A stretch of 64,000 bases of DNA from JAFGXT01 sp963677165 (lineage in GTDB: Bacteria > Verrucomicrobiota > Lentisphaeria > Victivallales > SZUA-371), in contig CAXXSX010000002.1 of assembly GCA_963677165.2 (NCBI GenBank), positions 3,596,001-3,660,000 on the forward strand. The letters run 5' to 3'. Under the pieces are notes generated by a model. It was not told where the DNA came from. It did not search any database and saw only the letters and a list, made by a program, of their open reading frames with translations. How positions within the stretch are numbered: the first letter of the stretch is position 1; the number at the start of each line of letters is the position of its first letter. A program made the translations under genes and the position numbers. Positions 1 through 8,886 of this stretch are shown one piece after another.

Positions 1-1692
1 ATGTGCTATTTGATTGCCTGCTTCATTAGTGATACCAAGACGGTTTATCTCGTCAATGGACTTAATAAAACTTATAAAGTCAGTTTGAATGGTCAAACTC
101 ATACAATGGTTCCTTATCGAAAAAGAACAGTGGAAATTCCGCTGGGAAAATTTTCATTTGAGTCGGAAGACCTGAAGGTAAAAAACACAACCGGAGAATT
201 TTCACTTAATTTCTTTTTGCGCCCATTTGTTGACCACGCGTATATTATAAACCCGGATAGAACTGCCGTTTTTCTTCGGGAAAAGGTTTATTATTCAACT
301 TCGAAGAATAACAGTAAATCTTCCGACTATTCGATTTATACCGGAGAGTCGTCGTATGACATCAAGGGGATTGACTTTCTTTTCCAAAAGCCACCCAAGT
401 CAATTACCATGGAGAAACATGGTGTTGAAGCAAAGGTTGCTCTGACTTTCATTTCAGATAAGTTTTCTGGAAATGAGTCAATAGCATATTGGAACAGTCT
501 TATCAAGCAGGTGGGAAAAAAGAAGACAGTGGAATTGGCCGAAAGGATTTTACGGTATCAGCCGAATTCATACTATAGTCTGTGTTACTTGAATTATTTA
601 TTAAAGCCAGAAGATTTTGTTAAAGCCGTTAAGCCTGTCTTAAACGAAAAGCCGGTATCGGTGGATGTTCATCGATTTTATCAGGATGCAATGAAAAATC
701 TTGGTCGTGATAAGGAACTGAAGAAAGAGTACGCGTCAAGGGCTCAGGCCAAGAACTCTGACTCCGTATGGTTGTACTTATATGCCAGGTTGGTGGATGA
801 TAAGAAGAGAGAGGTCCAGTTGCTGCTTGAAGGTATTAAACGGCCTAATTTATGCCCATATTGCTATCATGGGCTTGCATACAACGCAATGGTAAAATGC
901 GATTATGGCAATGCTTGCAAATACTGGAAAAAAGCTCTTGATATTGAACCTCTTAATGAATTGTTCAGTACGATGTATGATAAAGCCTTGCTGGCATCGG
1001 GCAATTACAATGAATTGCTGAAGATTGTTCAGAGATATCTGAAATCCCATAAGGATGATTTAGAGTCTATAAAACTCGAAATGCAGATTTTAGTCTCACA
1101 GGGAAAAGAGAAAGAGGCCGAAAAGAAAATGCATAAGCGCATTGCCGACTTGAAAAGGAAAACCGGCAATAAAGAATTTTATGATATGGTAAAACAGGTT
1201 TATGATATAAACTGGCTGTATTGCTGTGGCAGGATTTCGGAATATATTAAGGCTGCAAACAAGATTAAGGGGAACTATACTCATTTTTATGCAGCCGTCT
1301 CAGCGAAAGACCTGAAAAAAGCCGACTCTTTCTTTAGGAAGCTTGAGAATCCTGATCTCAAAAATACTCTGACTATTTATATATTGGCTATGTCTTGCCA
1401 GAATAAAAAACTGTCGGAACACTATCGAAAGCTGGCTGTTGATTTGATGAATAAGTCAAATTATTCAGGAAAAACACAAAAGGCTGAAATTATTGCGGGA
1501 AAAAAGAAACCGGTTTGGAAAGATATCGAAAATAATAATGTTTGTACAGATTGCAAGGTTGAGTTGAATGTCGCTATAGGAATGATGTATCCTGATCTCA
1601 AAAAAGAGTGTTTTCAGCTTGCCGAAAAACAAAATTATAGTCGCTTGTTTCCTCACTATTTTATTAAGGATGTTATTAATAAAAAAATTTAA
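1..1692 (+). CDS. TPR-like repeat protein, probably 5'-truncated by the window edge
   Basis: The frame is open from base 1, so the true start may lie upstream; 563 residues are visible. Residues 1-130 look like a beta-rich domain beginning directly after a short hydrophobic stretch. From about residue 150 onward the protein is helical with degenerate tetratricopeptide-like repeats, the clearest around residues 297-323 (GNACKYWKKALDIEPLN). Such repeats usually bind other proteins. I recognise no catalytic motif. The downstream neighbour is convergent, so there is no operon context. Function is unknown; the TPR assignment is moderate. Confidence 0.6.
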   Translation: MCYLIACFISDTKTVYLVNGLNKTYKVSLNGQTHTMVPYRKRTVEIPLGKFSFESEDLKVKNTTGEFSLNFFLRPFVDHAYIINPDRTAVFLREKVYYSTSKNNSKSSDYSIYTGESSYDIKGIDFLFQKPPKSITMEKHGVEAKVALTFISDKFSGNESIAYWNSLIKQVGKKKTVELAERILRYQPNSYYSLCYLNYLLKPEDFVKAVKPVLNEKPVSVDVHRFYQDAMKNLGRDKELKKEYASRAQAKNSDSVWLYLYARLVDDKKREVQLLLEGIKRPNLCPYCYHGLAYNAMVKCDYGNACKYWKKALDIEPLNELFSTMYDKALLASGNYNELLKIVQRYLKSHKDDLESIKLEMQILVSQGKEKEAEKKMHKRIADLKRKTGNKEFYDMVKQVYDINWLYCCGRISEYIKAANKIKGNYTHFYAAVSAKDLKKADSFFRKLENPDLKNTLTIYILAMSCQNKKLSEHYRKLAVDLMNKSNYSGKTQKAEIIAGKKKPVWKDIENNNVCTDCKVELNVAIGMMYPDLKKECFQLAEKQNYSRLFPHYFIKDVINKKI

Positions 1693-1773
1693 ATATCCGT
1701 TGCTAAATATTTTATTGTTTTTTACAAGACTTGTCAATGTGGAATGGCCGGGATCACCTTGAAAACAAATAAG

Positions 1774-2997
1774 TTATTGCTGTTGATCCAGCATGTTTTC
1801 AAAATCCGGGACAGATGTTTTGTTGGCTGGCCTGGGATGTTTGACGGTAACCGAGTATTCGTATTGCCGTTTTAAGGCCCAGCTGGATCTTCCTACGACT
1901 TCAACTTTGAACTTCCAGTTTACAGAACGCAGAGGACTTGTGGAGGTTTCAGGTAATTGCGCCGGTACGGCTAACAGAATCTTACCGGAATCGGAATCAC
2001 AGTCTTTTTCATGGTAAATGTCAATATTTTCAATGATCTTTACTTTTTGTCCTTTTGATTTATAACGCTCTTGACGTATTGTCTCATATGCCAGCAATGA
2101 CATCTTGAAAAAACGAGAGTTCTGCTCCAGCTCGTTCCATTTTATTTCAAGTTTTCGTCCCGCTATAATCTCTTTTTTGCCAATCCGGATTTTGGGTAGT
2201 TTGCTAAACTCGGATAAAAAGATTTTTACCCATACGATTACAACTATGCATACAACCAACCCCGTTACTATATTCATTAATTTAGGATATGAGGTCTGAT
2301 GCGATATAATGAACAGTATAAAGACAAAGAACATTCCAGCAGCAAGTATTACCCAGTGCGGCGTTGGCTTTGAAAAGCCGAAAGTAAGTAGTTTACCTTT
2401 TTCTTTCGCCTGTTGATGGTTTCGTTTGTTTTTTTGCCTTTTATTATCTATCGAGATTTTTCCCGTAAATATTCCAATGGTCACGAACAATAGCAAAATC
2501 CCGACCGTTGGAAATATCAGCATGGCGATAATAACGTACCATTCGATAGGAAAATCACGACTTATAACTGCTACTGATGGATTTTGAGGATTTACATAAC
2601 ACCAGGATGAATGTCCCGGTTTATTGTGGTTGCGTGCCGCATAAGCCGCATGGCGGAATCCGGCAAAGGAATTGCCATCTAATTTATAGAGCGTAGAATA
2701 ATGTTTTTTGTCGTGATAAGTGTAGGAGTATTTGATATCCAGATCGTAAGTTGTGGAAGAACGTCCTTCACTGTCAGTACTGGTTTTAGAGAACACTTTA
2801 CTTGAAATAATTTTGCAAGATACTTTATCCCATGATTTAGAATCCTGATATTTGACGTAAAGGTTGGCCAAATAACATATTATGAAAATTCCCGCACCCA
2901 TAAAAGCAATCGTTAATATCAGAAAAACGACTTTGGGATTGATTTCTTTTTTTGATTTGAATCTTTTTTTGACTGTTATATTGAAATTAATTCCCAT
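1774..2997 (-). CDS. DUF3592-family membrane protein
   Basis: This 407-residue protein has a basic N-terminus and a membrane segment at about 23-48. An extracytoplasmic beta-rich DUF3592-like domain follows at about 55-150, recognisable by the pattern of VSCKIISSKV, a DLDIKYSYTY strand and a YVNPQNPSVAVI strand. Two or three further membrane segments lie at about 153-178, 217-236 and 245-262, followed by a cytosolic C-terminal part. DUF3592 proteins have no established activity. It is separated from the zinc-ribbon operon by a truncated gene on the other strand, so shared function is only possible. Start at ATG 2997. Confidence 0.7.
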   Translation of the reverse strand: MGINFNITVKKRFKSKKEINPKVVFLILTIAFMGAGIFIICYLANLYVKYQDSKSWDKVSCKIISSKVFSKTSTDSEGRSSTTYDLDIKYSYTYHDKKHYSTLYKLDGNSFAGFRHAAYAARNHNKPGHSSWCYVNPQNPSVAVISRDFPIEWYVIIAMLIFPTVGILLLFVTIGIFTGKISIDNKRQKNKRNHQQAKEKGKLLTFGFSKPTPHWVILAAGMFFVFILFIISHQTSYPKLMNIVTGLVVCIVVIVWVKIFLSEFSKLPKIRIGKKEIIAGRKLEIKWNELEQNSRFFKMSLLAYETIRQERYKSKGQKVKIIENIDIYHEKDCDSDSGKILLAVPAQLPETSTSPLRSVNWKFKVEVVGRSSWALKRQYEYSVTVKHPRPANKTSVPDFENMLDQQQ

Positions 2998-3146
2998 ATC
3001 TGACTCTTTATTATCTGAAAACTTACTTTATAAAATTTAGCATAACAGGTTTCAGGAAACAAACTGTTTTTTCAAAAGATTAATTTTGCTGCTTGCATGT
3101 GATACGCAGCCGGGACATATTGCCTGAAAGAAAAGGACTGGAATCA

Positions 3147-3632
3147 TTGAGAGCGGTTAGTTATATAGTTAAGATTATCCTTGTCTGCTGTTGGTTGGCA
3201 TGTGGGACATTGAGCTCTTTTGCCGGTGAACTTCGGGCGTTGTTGATTACTCATCTGCGTCCAGGCGAAGTTGATACCTCGAAAGTCGCGGCGAGGGTAG
3301 GGGGGCTGTTGAAACTTCACGGCTTTACCTGGAAAGCCGTGAATTACAAGGATTATAGCTATGAGAAATACCGTGACAAATTTGCTTTGTATGTTGTTTG
3401 CGGTTCCAGCATAACCATTCCGAAAAGTGCACTTGTCGAGGAGTTTCGTCTGATGAAAGAATCTTCTAAGTCTGTGATTGGAATTTGTTACGGTTTTCAA
3501 CAAATGATTCGCGCGTTCGGCGGAACACTTTCCAAGCTACCGGAAAAAACGTATTTGCTTCCAGAAAAGCTTTTTTCAGATGTCGCTCGATATACATTTA
3601 TAAATAAACTCCCACTAATTCGATACTGTTAA
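3147..3632 (+). pseudogene. Truncated class I glutamine amidotransferase-like protein with signal peptide
   Basis: A TTG start at 3147 lies 8 bases after AAAGGA and gives a clean signal peptide (hydrophobic residues about 6-20, cleavage near SSFAG). The mature part resembles the class I glutamine amidotransferase fold, including the nucleophile-elbow segment GICYGFQQMIRAFGG with its Cys. The family normally continues about 100 residues to a catalytic His-Glu pair; here the frame instead runs into about 25 unrelated residues and stops. The following sequence is AT-rich, shows no continuation in another frame, and contains a long perfect palindrome. I read this as a 3'-truncated gene. An upstream TTG at 3093 is open but gives a poor N-terminus. 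Confidence 0.55.
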
Positions 3633-3666
3633 TATAGTAGAAATAGTTAAGAATTTTAATTGTTTT

Positions 3667-3705
3667 TTTCCGCAAATTCAAAATCACATTTTGAATTTGC
3701 GGAAA
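3667..3705. repeat. Perfect 18-bp inverted repeat, 3-nt loop
   Basis: The arms TTTCCGCAAATTCAAAAT (3667-3684) and its exact reverse complement (3688-3705) are separated by CAC. It lies between the truncated amidotransferase gene and the convergent end of the zinc-ribbon operon. It lacks a good T-run on either side, although GTTTTTT follows 7 bases beyond the right arm, so it may be a weak terminator or a mobile palindromic repeat. Part of its sequence recurs near 12466-12504. Confidence 0.85.
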
Positions 3706-3821
3706 TTTAGCGTTTTTTGCGGTCAGCAATTAAATAATTATAGCATGTGTTTTTTAAGAGTTTCTGAAATGATATTCCTTCCTTGCAGGTTCGGAAAGAT
3801 GATTGTCCGAAGTAAAAAAAC

Positions 3822-4376
3822 TTACATGACAACAAGTGAAACGGTTGATTCCGGATCAAATTTTTCCAGAAAATCTTTTAGTAATTTCAGATTTTCGATA
3901 AACTTTATTTTCCTGATTTTTCTCTTTTTTACTTTAAAAGGTTTATCATCACCATCAAAGCAAATTGGTTCTGTCGCAGTTATTAAGTCAATGGCTTTAT
4001 CGATACCTTGGCCCGGAATAGGTACCAATTCACATTTATCCAGCCCTGCTTTAAAACTATATCCTATGCCATTGACTGGGCCGGATATCTGACCGTCGGA
4101 TATATTCAGGATATATCCATCGGAAAACATTTCAGCGGTATAATAATATAAATCGTCTGTTATCATTGCATCAATCAAATTAATCAAATCATTAACACCA
4201 TTTAGGATTTTCCCGACAGAGTGTTTTTTTGATTCACCTAATTCGTCAACGTCAGCGATTTTTCCCAGATATTCTTCAATATTATCAAGTGAATTAAGTA
4301 TTGTTCCAACTTCTCCCTTGCTTAATCCCAGAAAAAATTCATCGTTTCCAACTTTATAGTAAGCCCCAAAACTCAT
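3822..4376 (-). CDS. Hypothetical protein, last gene of the zinc-ribbon/membrane operon
   Basis: The protein has 184 residues, no signal peptide and no membrane segment. It starts with ATG at 4376, preceded by GGAG at 7 bases, and its ATG overlaps the upstream gene's TGA (ATGA), so translation is coupled. The N-terminal half looks helical (residues about 18-75); the middle is beta-rich around YILNISDGQISGPVNGIGYSF; the C-terminus is very basic (KVKKRKIRKIKF) followed by an acidic helix. I do not recognise a family. Size and solubility would suit an accessory or immunity-like role, but nothing shows that. Confidence 0.65.
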   Translation of the reverse strand: MSFGAYYKVGNDEFFLGLSKGEVGTILNSLDNIEEYLGKIADVDELGESKKHSVGKILNGVNDLINLIDAMITDDLYYYTAEMFSDGYILNISDGQISGPVNGIGYSFKAGLDKCELVPIPGQGIDKAIDLITATEPICFDGDDKPFKVKKRKIRKIKFIENLKLLKDFLEKFDPESTVSLVVM

Positions 4377-4945
4377 GTTCTGTCTCCTCTATTGTTTCGA
4401 GTTTTTTCCCGTCCGATAATTTTGACGATGCCGGAACCAATCAGCGTAAAAAACATGACCGCTACGCTGAAGATCAGCACGAATGGAAATAGTAGTATAC
4501 CAAACCAGTGAAACGGATTCTCTTTTTCTGTTGTATTTGGTTCGGCAAGCTGGAGGTTTCCGGAAGTAAGATCATATTGTGATAGTGCGGTCCGGTTCAT
4601 ATCGCTGTAAAAATACAAAATTCCGTTTTCGATTTTGTCGGGCCAGATAATGTGTAGCGGGGTAATTAAGGTCTTTATTGCGCGCGTTTCTGGATTGATT
4701 TTACACAATTCAAACATTCTCTTCTTTTGAACGAATCGCGGCACAAAGACGGCTTTGGAGCCAATCAACGCCGGACCTCCGAAATCGTAACCAGACGGCA
4801 AGGACTGACCATTGATCGACAGCTTTCCTACAAGCGGACTTCCTTGTCCAACCTCTTTAATGTCGGAGTATTCCACCGTAATCTCATCGGACTTTAAAAC
4901 GTCCGGGAAGTTCCAGGGATAGTATTTTGTATTGCTATTACTCAC
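4373..4945 (-). CDS. Hypothetical membrane-anchored protein with beta-propeller-like strands
   Basis: I chose a GTG start at 4945 because AGAGGG lies 5 bases upstream and it overlaps the previous gene's stop by 8 bases; ATG codons further upstream sit deep inside that gene. This gives 190 residues. The N-terminal 130 residues are beta-rich with repeated short-strand and turn patterns (GGPALIGSKAVFVPRF, ENGILYFYSDM, LSQYDLTSGNLQ) like partial WD/PQQ blades, probably one or two blades only. A strong membrane segment follows at about 147-172 (ILLFPFVLIFSVAVMFF), ending in a short basic tail. The family is unknown to me. Confidence 0.6.
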   Translation of the reverse strand: MSNSNTKYYPWNFPDVLKSDEITVEYSDIKEVGQGSPLVGKLSINGQSLPSGYDFGGPALIGSKAVFVPRFVQKKRMFELCKINPETRAIKTLITPLHIIWPDKIENGILYFYSDMNRTALSQYDLTSGNLQLAEPNTTEKENPFHWFGILLFPFVLIFSVAVMFFTLIGSGIVKIIGREKTRNNRGDRT

Positions 4946-5378
4946 TATTTCCCTCTCTGATTTTTTCGGCATCTTTTTCATATATTTCGGAATGCTCGTG
5001 AATCGGCGCAAACAGTGTTTCCCAGTTTCTTCGATAGAATTTCTTCAGTTTTTTTCCGCACCATGGACAATACAACACCCTTGTTTCTGTCCAGAGAGTT
5101 ATATTGCAGGGATACGAGTTTCCTTTTGGTAAACTGGATTGTTGATTCGTATCTACTGCTCGCATCTGCAGCCAGAAATACGGTTCTTTCGTTTTGTCGT
5201 ATTTACTGTAGTCGACTAAGATTGATAATCCTTTTTTATCTCGATTTTCAACGAATCGCTCGAAGACCTCACAGCAATAATCTGAGATAATTCCGCGGTC
5301 TTTCAGTTTTTTCTCAATAGCCTTATTTTTATCGAGTCTTTGTTTGTGCCATTTTTTGAAAAATGTACCGATACTCAT
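4938..5378 (-). CDS. Hypothetical protein with C-terminal zinc knuckle (YCPWCGKKL)
   Basis: The start at ATG 5378 is 1 base after the DUF1963 gene's TGA; the longer open frame would begin inside that gene. The product has 146 residues. The N-terminus is helical and basic (FFKKWHKQRLDKNKAIEKKLKDRG), the middle contains a Cys pair (SDYCCEVFERF), and the C-terminal third has CPWCGKKL, half of a zinc ribbon, without an obvious second Cys pair. It could pair the CC dipeptide with CPWC. No catalytic motif is visible. Tight packing with both neighbours marks it as an operon member. Confidence 0.6.
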   Translation of the reverse strand: MSIGTFFKKWHKQRLDKNKAIEKKLKDRGIISDYCCEVFERFVENRDKKGLSILVDYSKYDKTKEPYFWLQMRAVDTNQQSSLPKGNSYPCNITLWTETRVLYCPWCGKKLKKFYRRNWETLFAPIHEHSEIYEKDAEKIREGNSE

Positions 5379-5379
5379 A

Positions 5380-6324
5380 TCAACCGCACTCCCATTCCAC
5401 TTCCGCTTTGTCAAATTGTCCGTTGGACAAGTCTTTCGAAGAAATCCAAAAGAATATACGTCCTGCGTCGCCCCACATCCAGTCAGGAGAGAGGTCGGTA
5501 TCCGTATCTATTTGAAGCAGCAGAACTTTACCCGGAGGGATTTCATTCTCCTGGATGAACAAAGGATAGCCAAGCATTTGATGCTGGCCGCACTCATCGC
5601 CAAAATCGAAGACATCTGACGCACGGGATTCGAAAACGTCAAAGGAAACAAAGGTTTCCTCTGAATCCTTATAGTTTTTCCGGGGGGCGGTCCGGGGTCG
5701 CGGCGTATCCGGCAAAGGTTCTTCGGTATAAACGATCTTCCAGTATTCACGGTCTTCTTCTCCGGACCCACACGGCATTACTTTACAGTCGTAGAAAACA
5801 AATATTGTTCCGGAGGTAGGAAATCCCAGATCGGGGGGCAATTCCGGACAATGAATCTGTGCCAGTAAATCCAGTTCGACGCCTTTCGGATTAACCGGCC
5901 AGTCAATATTTTCCGGCAGATTGGGGCAGCCGCCCAGCTTGCTGACATGCGGTTCCGTTGTTTTGACCGGTCGGATGCCGGGCATTGGAGGATTGTTCTT
6001 GTTTGCTTCGTGACGGAACTCATCATCTTCCGAGATTATGTCGTCGGGCTGGATTCCGGCTATAGGTTCTCCGCGTTCAATAAATTTTACTGACTTGTGC
6101 ACACGCATTTTTCCTTCGTCGACATATTTTGTAATATACGATCTATCATCACACTTAATGCAGATGTTCAGTATTCCATTATGTTCCATGTCTCTGCGTT
6201 TGGGAGATATACCTGGTACATACGCCACGACTCCGGTATATTTAAAGAACAGAAATATACGCGTTGTAACTTTGTCGCCAAGCTGAACCTGAATATTGTC
6301 TTTTGTGTCGTAAATGATGCTCAT
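5380..6324 (-). CDS. DUF1963 (YwqG-like) family protein
   Basis: ATG 6324 follows GGGGAGG by 7 bases and gives 314 residues; an upstream ATG at 6348 lies in the preceding small gene. Residues about 1-75 form an extra N-terminal beta-rich domain. The DUF1963 region covers about 120-314, with the typical KLGGCPNLPENIDWP segment, an LLAQIHCPELPP strand, GTIFVFYD, the GQHQMLGYP loop, and the closing LLLQIDTD, WMWGDAGRIFFWIS and DLSNGQFD segments. YwqG-like proteins have a known fold but no agreed function. It sits among membrane and zinc-ribbon genes, which offers no direct clue. Confidence 0.85.
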   Translation of the reverse strand: MSIIYDTKDNIQVQLGDKVTTRIFLFFKYTGVVAYVPGISPKRRDMEHNGILNICIKCDDRSYITKYVDEGKMRVHKSVKFIERGEPIAGIQPDDIISEDDEFRHEANKNNPPMPGIRPVKTTEPHVSKLGGCPNLPENIDWPVNPKGVELDLLAQIHCPELPPDLGFPTSGTIFVFYDCKVMPCGSGEEDREYWKIVYTEEPLPDTPRPRTAPRKNYKDSEETFVSFDVFESRASDVFDFGDECGQHQMLGYPLFIQENEIPPGKVLLLQIDTDTDLSPDWMWGDAGRIFFWISSKDLSNGQFDKAEVEWECG

Positions 6325-6328
6325 AGAA

Positions 6329-6508
6329 TTACCTCCCCAGCCATTCATTGATTTTTAGATAGTTCAATATACAAAGCAGCAACAGCAGTATCAAGGGAAC
6401 CAGCCGCAGAACATTGCCCAGGCGTGCGGTGTGGGAGTTGGGCAGAGGTTGAAACAGCCGTGCCGGAAATATCTCGTAAACTCCGCTCAACATAAAAATA
6501 AAACTCAT
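6329..6508 (-). CDS. Small single-pass membrane protein, 59 residues
   Basis: Two frames are open here. The frame from ATG 6508 to TAA 6329 encodes a plausible membrane protein: a short N-terminal part, then NVLRLVPLILLLLLCILNYLKI as a membrane helix (about residues 32-53), ending INEWLGR. Its stop lies just upstream of the SD that serves the DUF1963 start. The competing frame (6345-6533) encodes a low-complexity, Ala/Ser/Gln-rich product without a hydrophobic core. I prefer the membrane frame. No strong SD precedes ATG 6508; it probably relies on coupling to the gene ending at 6530. Confidence 0.55.
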   Translation of the reverse strand: MSFIFMLSGVYEIFPARLFQPLPNSHTARLGNVLRLVPLILLLLLCILNYLKINEWLGR

Positions 6509-6529
6509 TAGATGGAATGTTTTTTGTAT

Positions 6530-7279
6530 TCATAGTTTCTCCTTCCCTTTGTCATCGGCAAATGATATGCGCTTGCCGTCCGGCAGGATCAGGGTGAAAT
6601 CCTGAAGAAAACGGAAAAAAGGAATAGTGCTCTCCGGTGCAAACAAATTATCAAAATGTCGGTTCCCGCAATGGGGACATTCGTCTGTGTGATAGTTATT
6701 GGGAAGCGGATCTGGTTTATCCTTGGGCTCAAGCCAGGTCAATACGTTTTTTTCGTCCTCATTAACGGCAAACACTTTTTCATTATACATGGCATTGGTG
6801 AGTACGATATGAACCGGCTTGCCGCATTGAGGACAGTTTTCTGAATAACATCCTAATCCGTCAAAACAGTCACTAAAATACCAGCGAAAAGAATCCATTT
6901 CCGGATTGTCAAAATAATCATTCGTTTGCAAAGCAGACTGTACCAATAGCAGTAGATCATCTTGAAATTTCTTGCGCTTTCTTCCCGGTTTCATGGCATG
7001 GATATGATTCCAGAGAGGACCCAGCATGCAAGGATACGGTTGCAATGCCGGTTGATCGTTTGCGATTGAACGTTCCAGCTTTCTCAACCTTCGCCGGTAA
7101 AGCAGTTTGTCCAGGGGGCTGCATACGAGGAGATAAAGATATATTACCGGAATTGATAACAGCAGTAAGAGAGCAAGACAAATTCCGATAATCCATACAG
7201 GCATCCCATTAACATATAATAGATACAAACCGATGCAGCATCCCAGCATTCCGCAAACAAACAAAAAAATTCTGCTCAT
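6530..7279 (-). CDS. Membrane-anchored zinc-ribbon protein (short paralog)
   Basis: This protein has 249 residues. Two hydrophobic segments lie at about 3-25 and 28-55, then a basic stretch, then the conserved pattern IHAMKPGRKRKKFQDDLLLL. A zinc-binding unit follows with CPQCGKPVHI and CPHCGNRHFD about 60 residues apart. The C-terminus is FFRFLQDFTLILPDGKRISF. Almost every one of these blocks recurs, in the same order, in the next gene upstream (7276-8886), so the two are paralogs. The ATG at 7279 overlaps that gene's TGA by 4 bases (ATGA). Role unknown; the four-Cys unit suggests metal binding rather than catalysis. Confidence 0.7.
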   Translation of the reverse strand: MSRIFLFVCGMLGCCIGLYLLYVNGMPVWIIGICLALLLLLSIPVIYLYLLVCSPLDKLLYRRRLRKLERSIANDQPALQPYPCMLGPLWNHIHAMKPGRKRKKFQDDLLLLVQSALQTNDYFDNPEMDSFRWYFSDCFDGLGCYSENCPQCGKPVHIVLTNAMYNEKVFAVNEDEKNVLTWLEPKDKPDPLPNNYHTDECPHCGNRHFDNLFAPESTIPFFRFLQDFTLILPDGKRISFADDKGKEKL

Positions 7280-8886
7280 TTATCCGTTCCTTTTGGGTTG
7301 GCTGGATGGTGTTTTTTCCAGACGTCCAGATAGTTTCGGAAAAATTCTTTCATTGTGATTTTTGGACACTTTTCCGGCTGAATTAATTCTTCGAATACTT
7401 TCTCCGGCAACGGATGTCCTATGGTCATCCTGCGAATTGATTCAAAGCCCACAGAATCCACTCCTTCATGCCAATACATTTCGGGGCTCCAGCCGTCGAC
7501 GAGTTTCCCGCAGGTCATGTCCGGAGTAATATCTTCCGGACTGATCTTTTGAATCCATCTGGAAACGTTGTCCGCCAGCTCCCGGCGGAGCGTCAAGGCA
7601 ACTTCCGCGTCCGTGGTATTACACGCAATATCGCAGCTGCGCAGAAAATCGGCATCATCGAAAATTCGCACCAATTCCAGAAATTCAGACCGGCGAAAAC
7701 TGCCGAGCACCGGATCACTGACTGTACAGGTTTCTTGTATGTAAGACTCCAGGTTGAGATTACCGGAACCGATAAAATAACATTGGAAGTTATATTTTTT
7801 CATCAATACCGCTTTGGCATAAATATAATGGTCCAGTACATCGTAAAAATCTTCCGGTGTGGTAAAATCCCGCATGTCGTCCCAAACAATAAGAACCTCG
7901 GTTGGATATGAGTAGACGGAAAACCAGGCCGTTTGTATATCTCTGACCGTGTCATAACTGTCGTCCGGGAGGACGTTGTCCAGCGGATATGTTTGCTTGA
8001 CGGCTTCCAGATATGTTTCTATACAATCAATAGCTGACGGAAGGCGAAATACTGTAGCCTGAGTTCGGAAAGCGGCAACGATATTTTCAAGGACAGCAGA
8101 GCGCTTTGCTTTATCGCTGCCTTGAAGGATAACGATTTTGTGTAGCATTGCCTGATAAATTTCCTGTTCCCGCCTGGTTAACATAGGAATCGGGGTATGT
8201 TCGGAAAACGAAATCTGTTTTCCATCGGAAAAAGTCAAAGAGAATTCCTGAAGAAAGCGGAGAACGGAAATTCTGTGTTCATCAGTGAATAGTTCTTCTT
8301 CCAGCGGATATAGCGTTTCGCAACCCGGACAATTATCCAGATGAAAACCTTCCGGCAGGCTGGAGCGGTCTTTTTTCAGCCAGTTTGTGAATATCATGTT
8401 TTTTTCTTTTTCATTTACCGGATAAAGACTCCCCAGTCCACAGGGGGAAGCTTCGCTGGCGTAAAATGCTTGATACGCTATGTGCATCAAAGTTCCGCAT
8501 TGCGGGCAATTTACCTCTTTTACTAAGAAACTCAGAAGTTCTGTTTTTTTATAGATTGGCAAGTCAAAATAGGCTGCACAATTTCCTTTCGTAATGCCCG
8601 TCCTACAAACATCAAGAGTGTTTAGAAAGTCCTGCTTCCATCTATCCCGGTATTTTCCGGGTTTCATTTGATATATGGAGTTCCAGGTGTTGGTATACCA
8701 CCAGTTATCCGGACGAGAAATCATTTCAGATAATGACAGCTCGTTTTCAACATCCTGTTTGAAACGGGATATTACCTTTTTCTCTTTTCGTCTTTCTGCC
8801 AGCGGGACTATCCTGAAGAAATCAACACAGAAATAAATTCCGACAGAAGCAAAAATGATAATTATGAGAACGATAATGATAGTCAT
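7276..8886 (-). CDS. Membrane zinc-ribbon protein fused to a degenerate P-loop-like domain
   Basis: ATG 8886 overlaps the upstream TGA (ATGA); the longer open frame is not needed. The product has 536 residues. A membrane segment lies at 2-25 (TIIIVLIIIIFASVGIYF). Residues about 60-240 match the short paralog, with MKPGKYRDRWKQDFLN, CPQCGTLMHIAY, NCPGCETLY and RFLQEFSLTFSDGKQISF. The C-terminal 290 residues are absent from the paralog: VILQGSDKAKRSAVLENIV occupies the place of a Walker A loop but lacks the GK(S/T) signature, EVLIVWDDMRDF resembles Walker B, and CYFIGSGNLNLESYI could be a sensor strand. This looks like an AAA/STAND-type domain that has lost nucleotide binding, which is inference. 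Confidence 0.65.
   Translation of the reverse strand: MTIIIVLIIIIFASVGIYFCVDFFRIVPLAERRKEKKVISRFKQDVENELSLSEMISRPDNWWYTNTWNSIYQMKPGKYRDRWKQDFLNTLDVCRTGITKGNCAAYFDLPIYKKTELLSFLVKEVNCPQCGTLMHIAYQAFYASEASPCGLGSLYPVNEKEKNMIFTNWLKKDRSSLPEGFHLDNCPGCETLYPLEEELFTDEHRISVLRFLQEFSLTFSDGKQISFSEHTPIPMLTRREQEIYQAMLHKIVILQGSDKAKRSAVLENIVAAFRTQATVFRLPSAIDCIETYLEAVKQTYPLDNVLPDDSYDTVRDIQTAWFSVYSYPTEVLIVWDDMRDFTTPEDFYDVLDHYIYAKAVLMKKYNFQCYFIGSGNLNLESYIQETCTVSDPVLGSFRRSEFLELVRIFDDADFLRSCDIACNTTDAEVALTLRRELADNVSRWIQKISPEDITPDMTCGKLVDGWSPEMYWHEGVDSVGFESIRRMTIGHPLPEKVFEELIQPEKCPKITMKEFFRNYLDVWKKHHPANPKGTDK

Noticed and set aside
6345..6533. 62-codon minus-strand frame overlapping both neighbours by ATGA
   Set aside because: Its translation is low in hydrophobic structure and rich in Ala/Ser/Gln, whereas the alternative frame gives a good membrane protein that stops just before the next SD.
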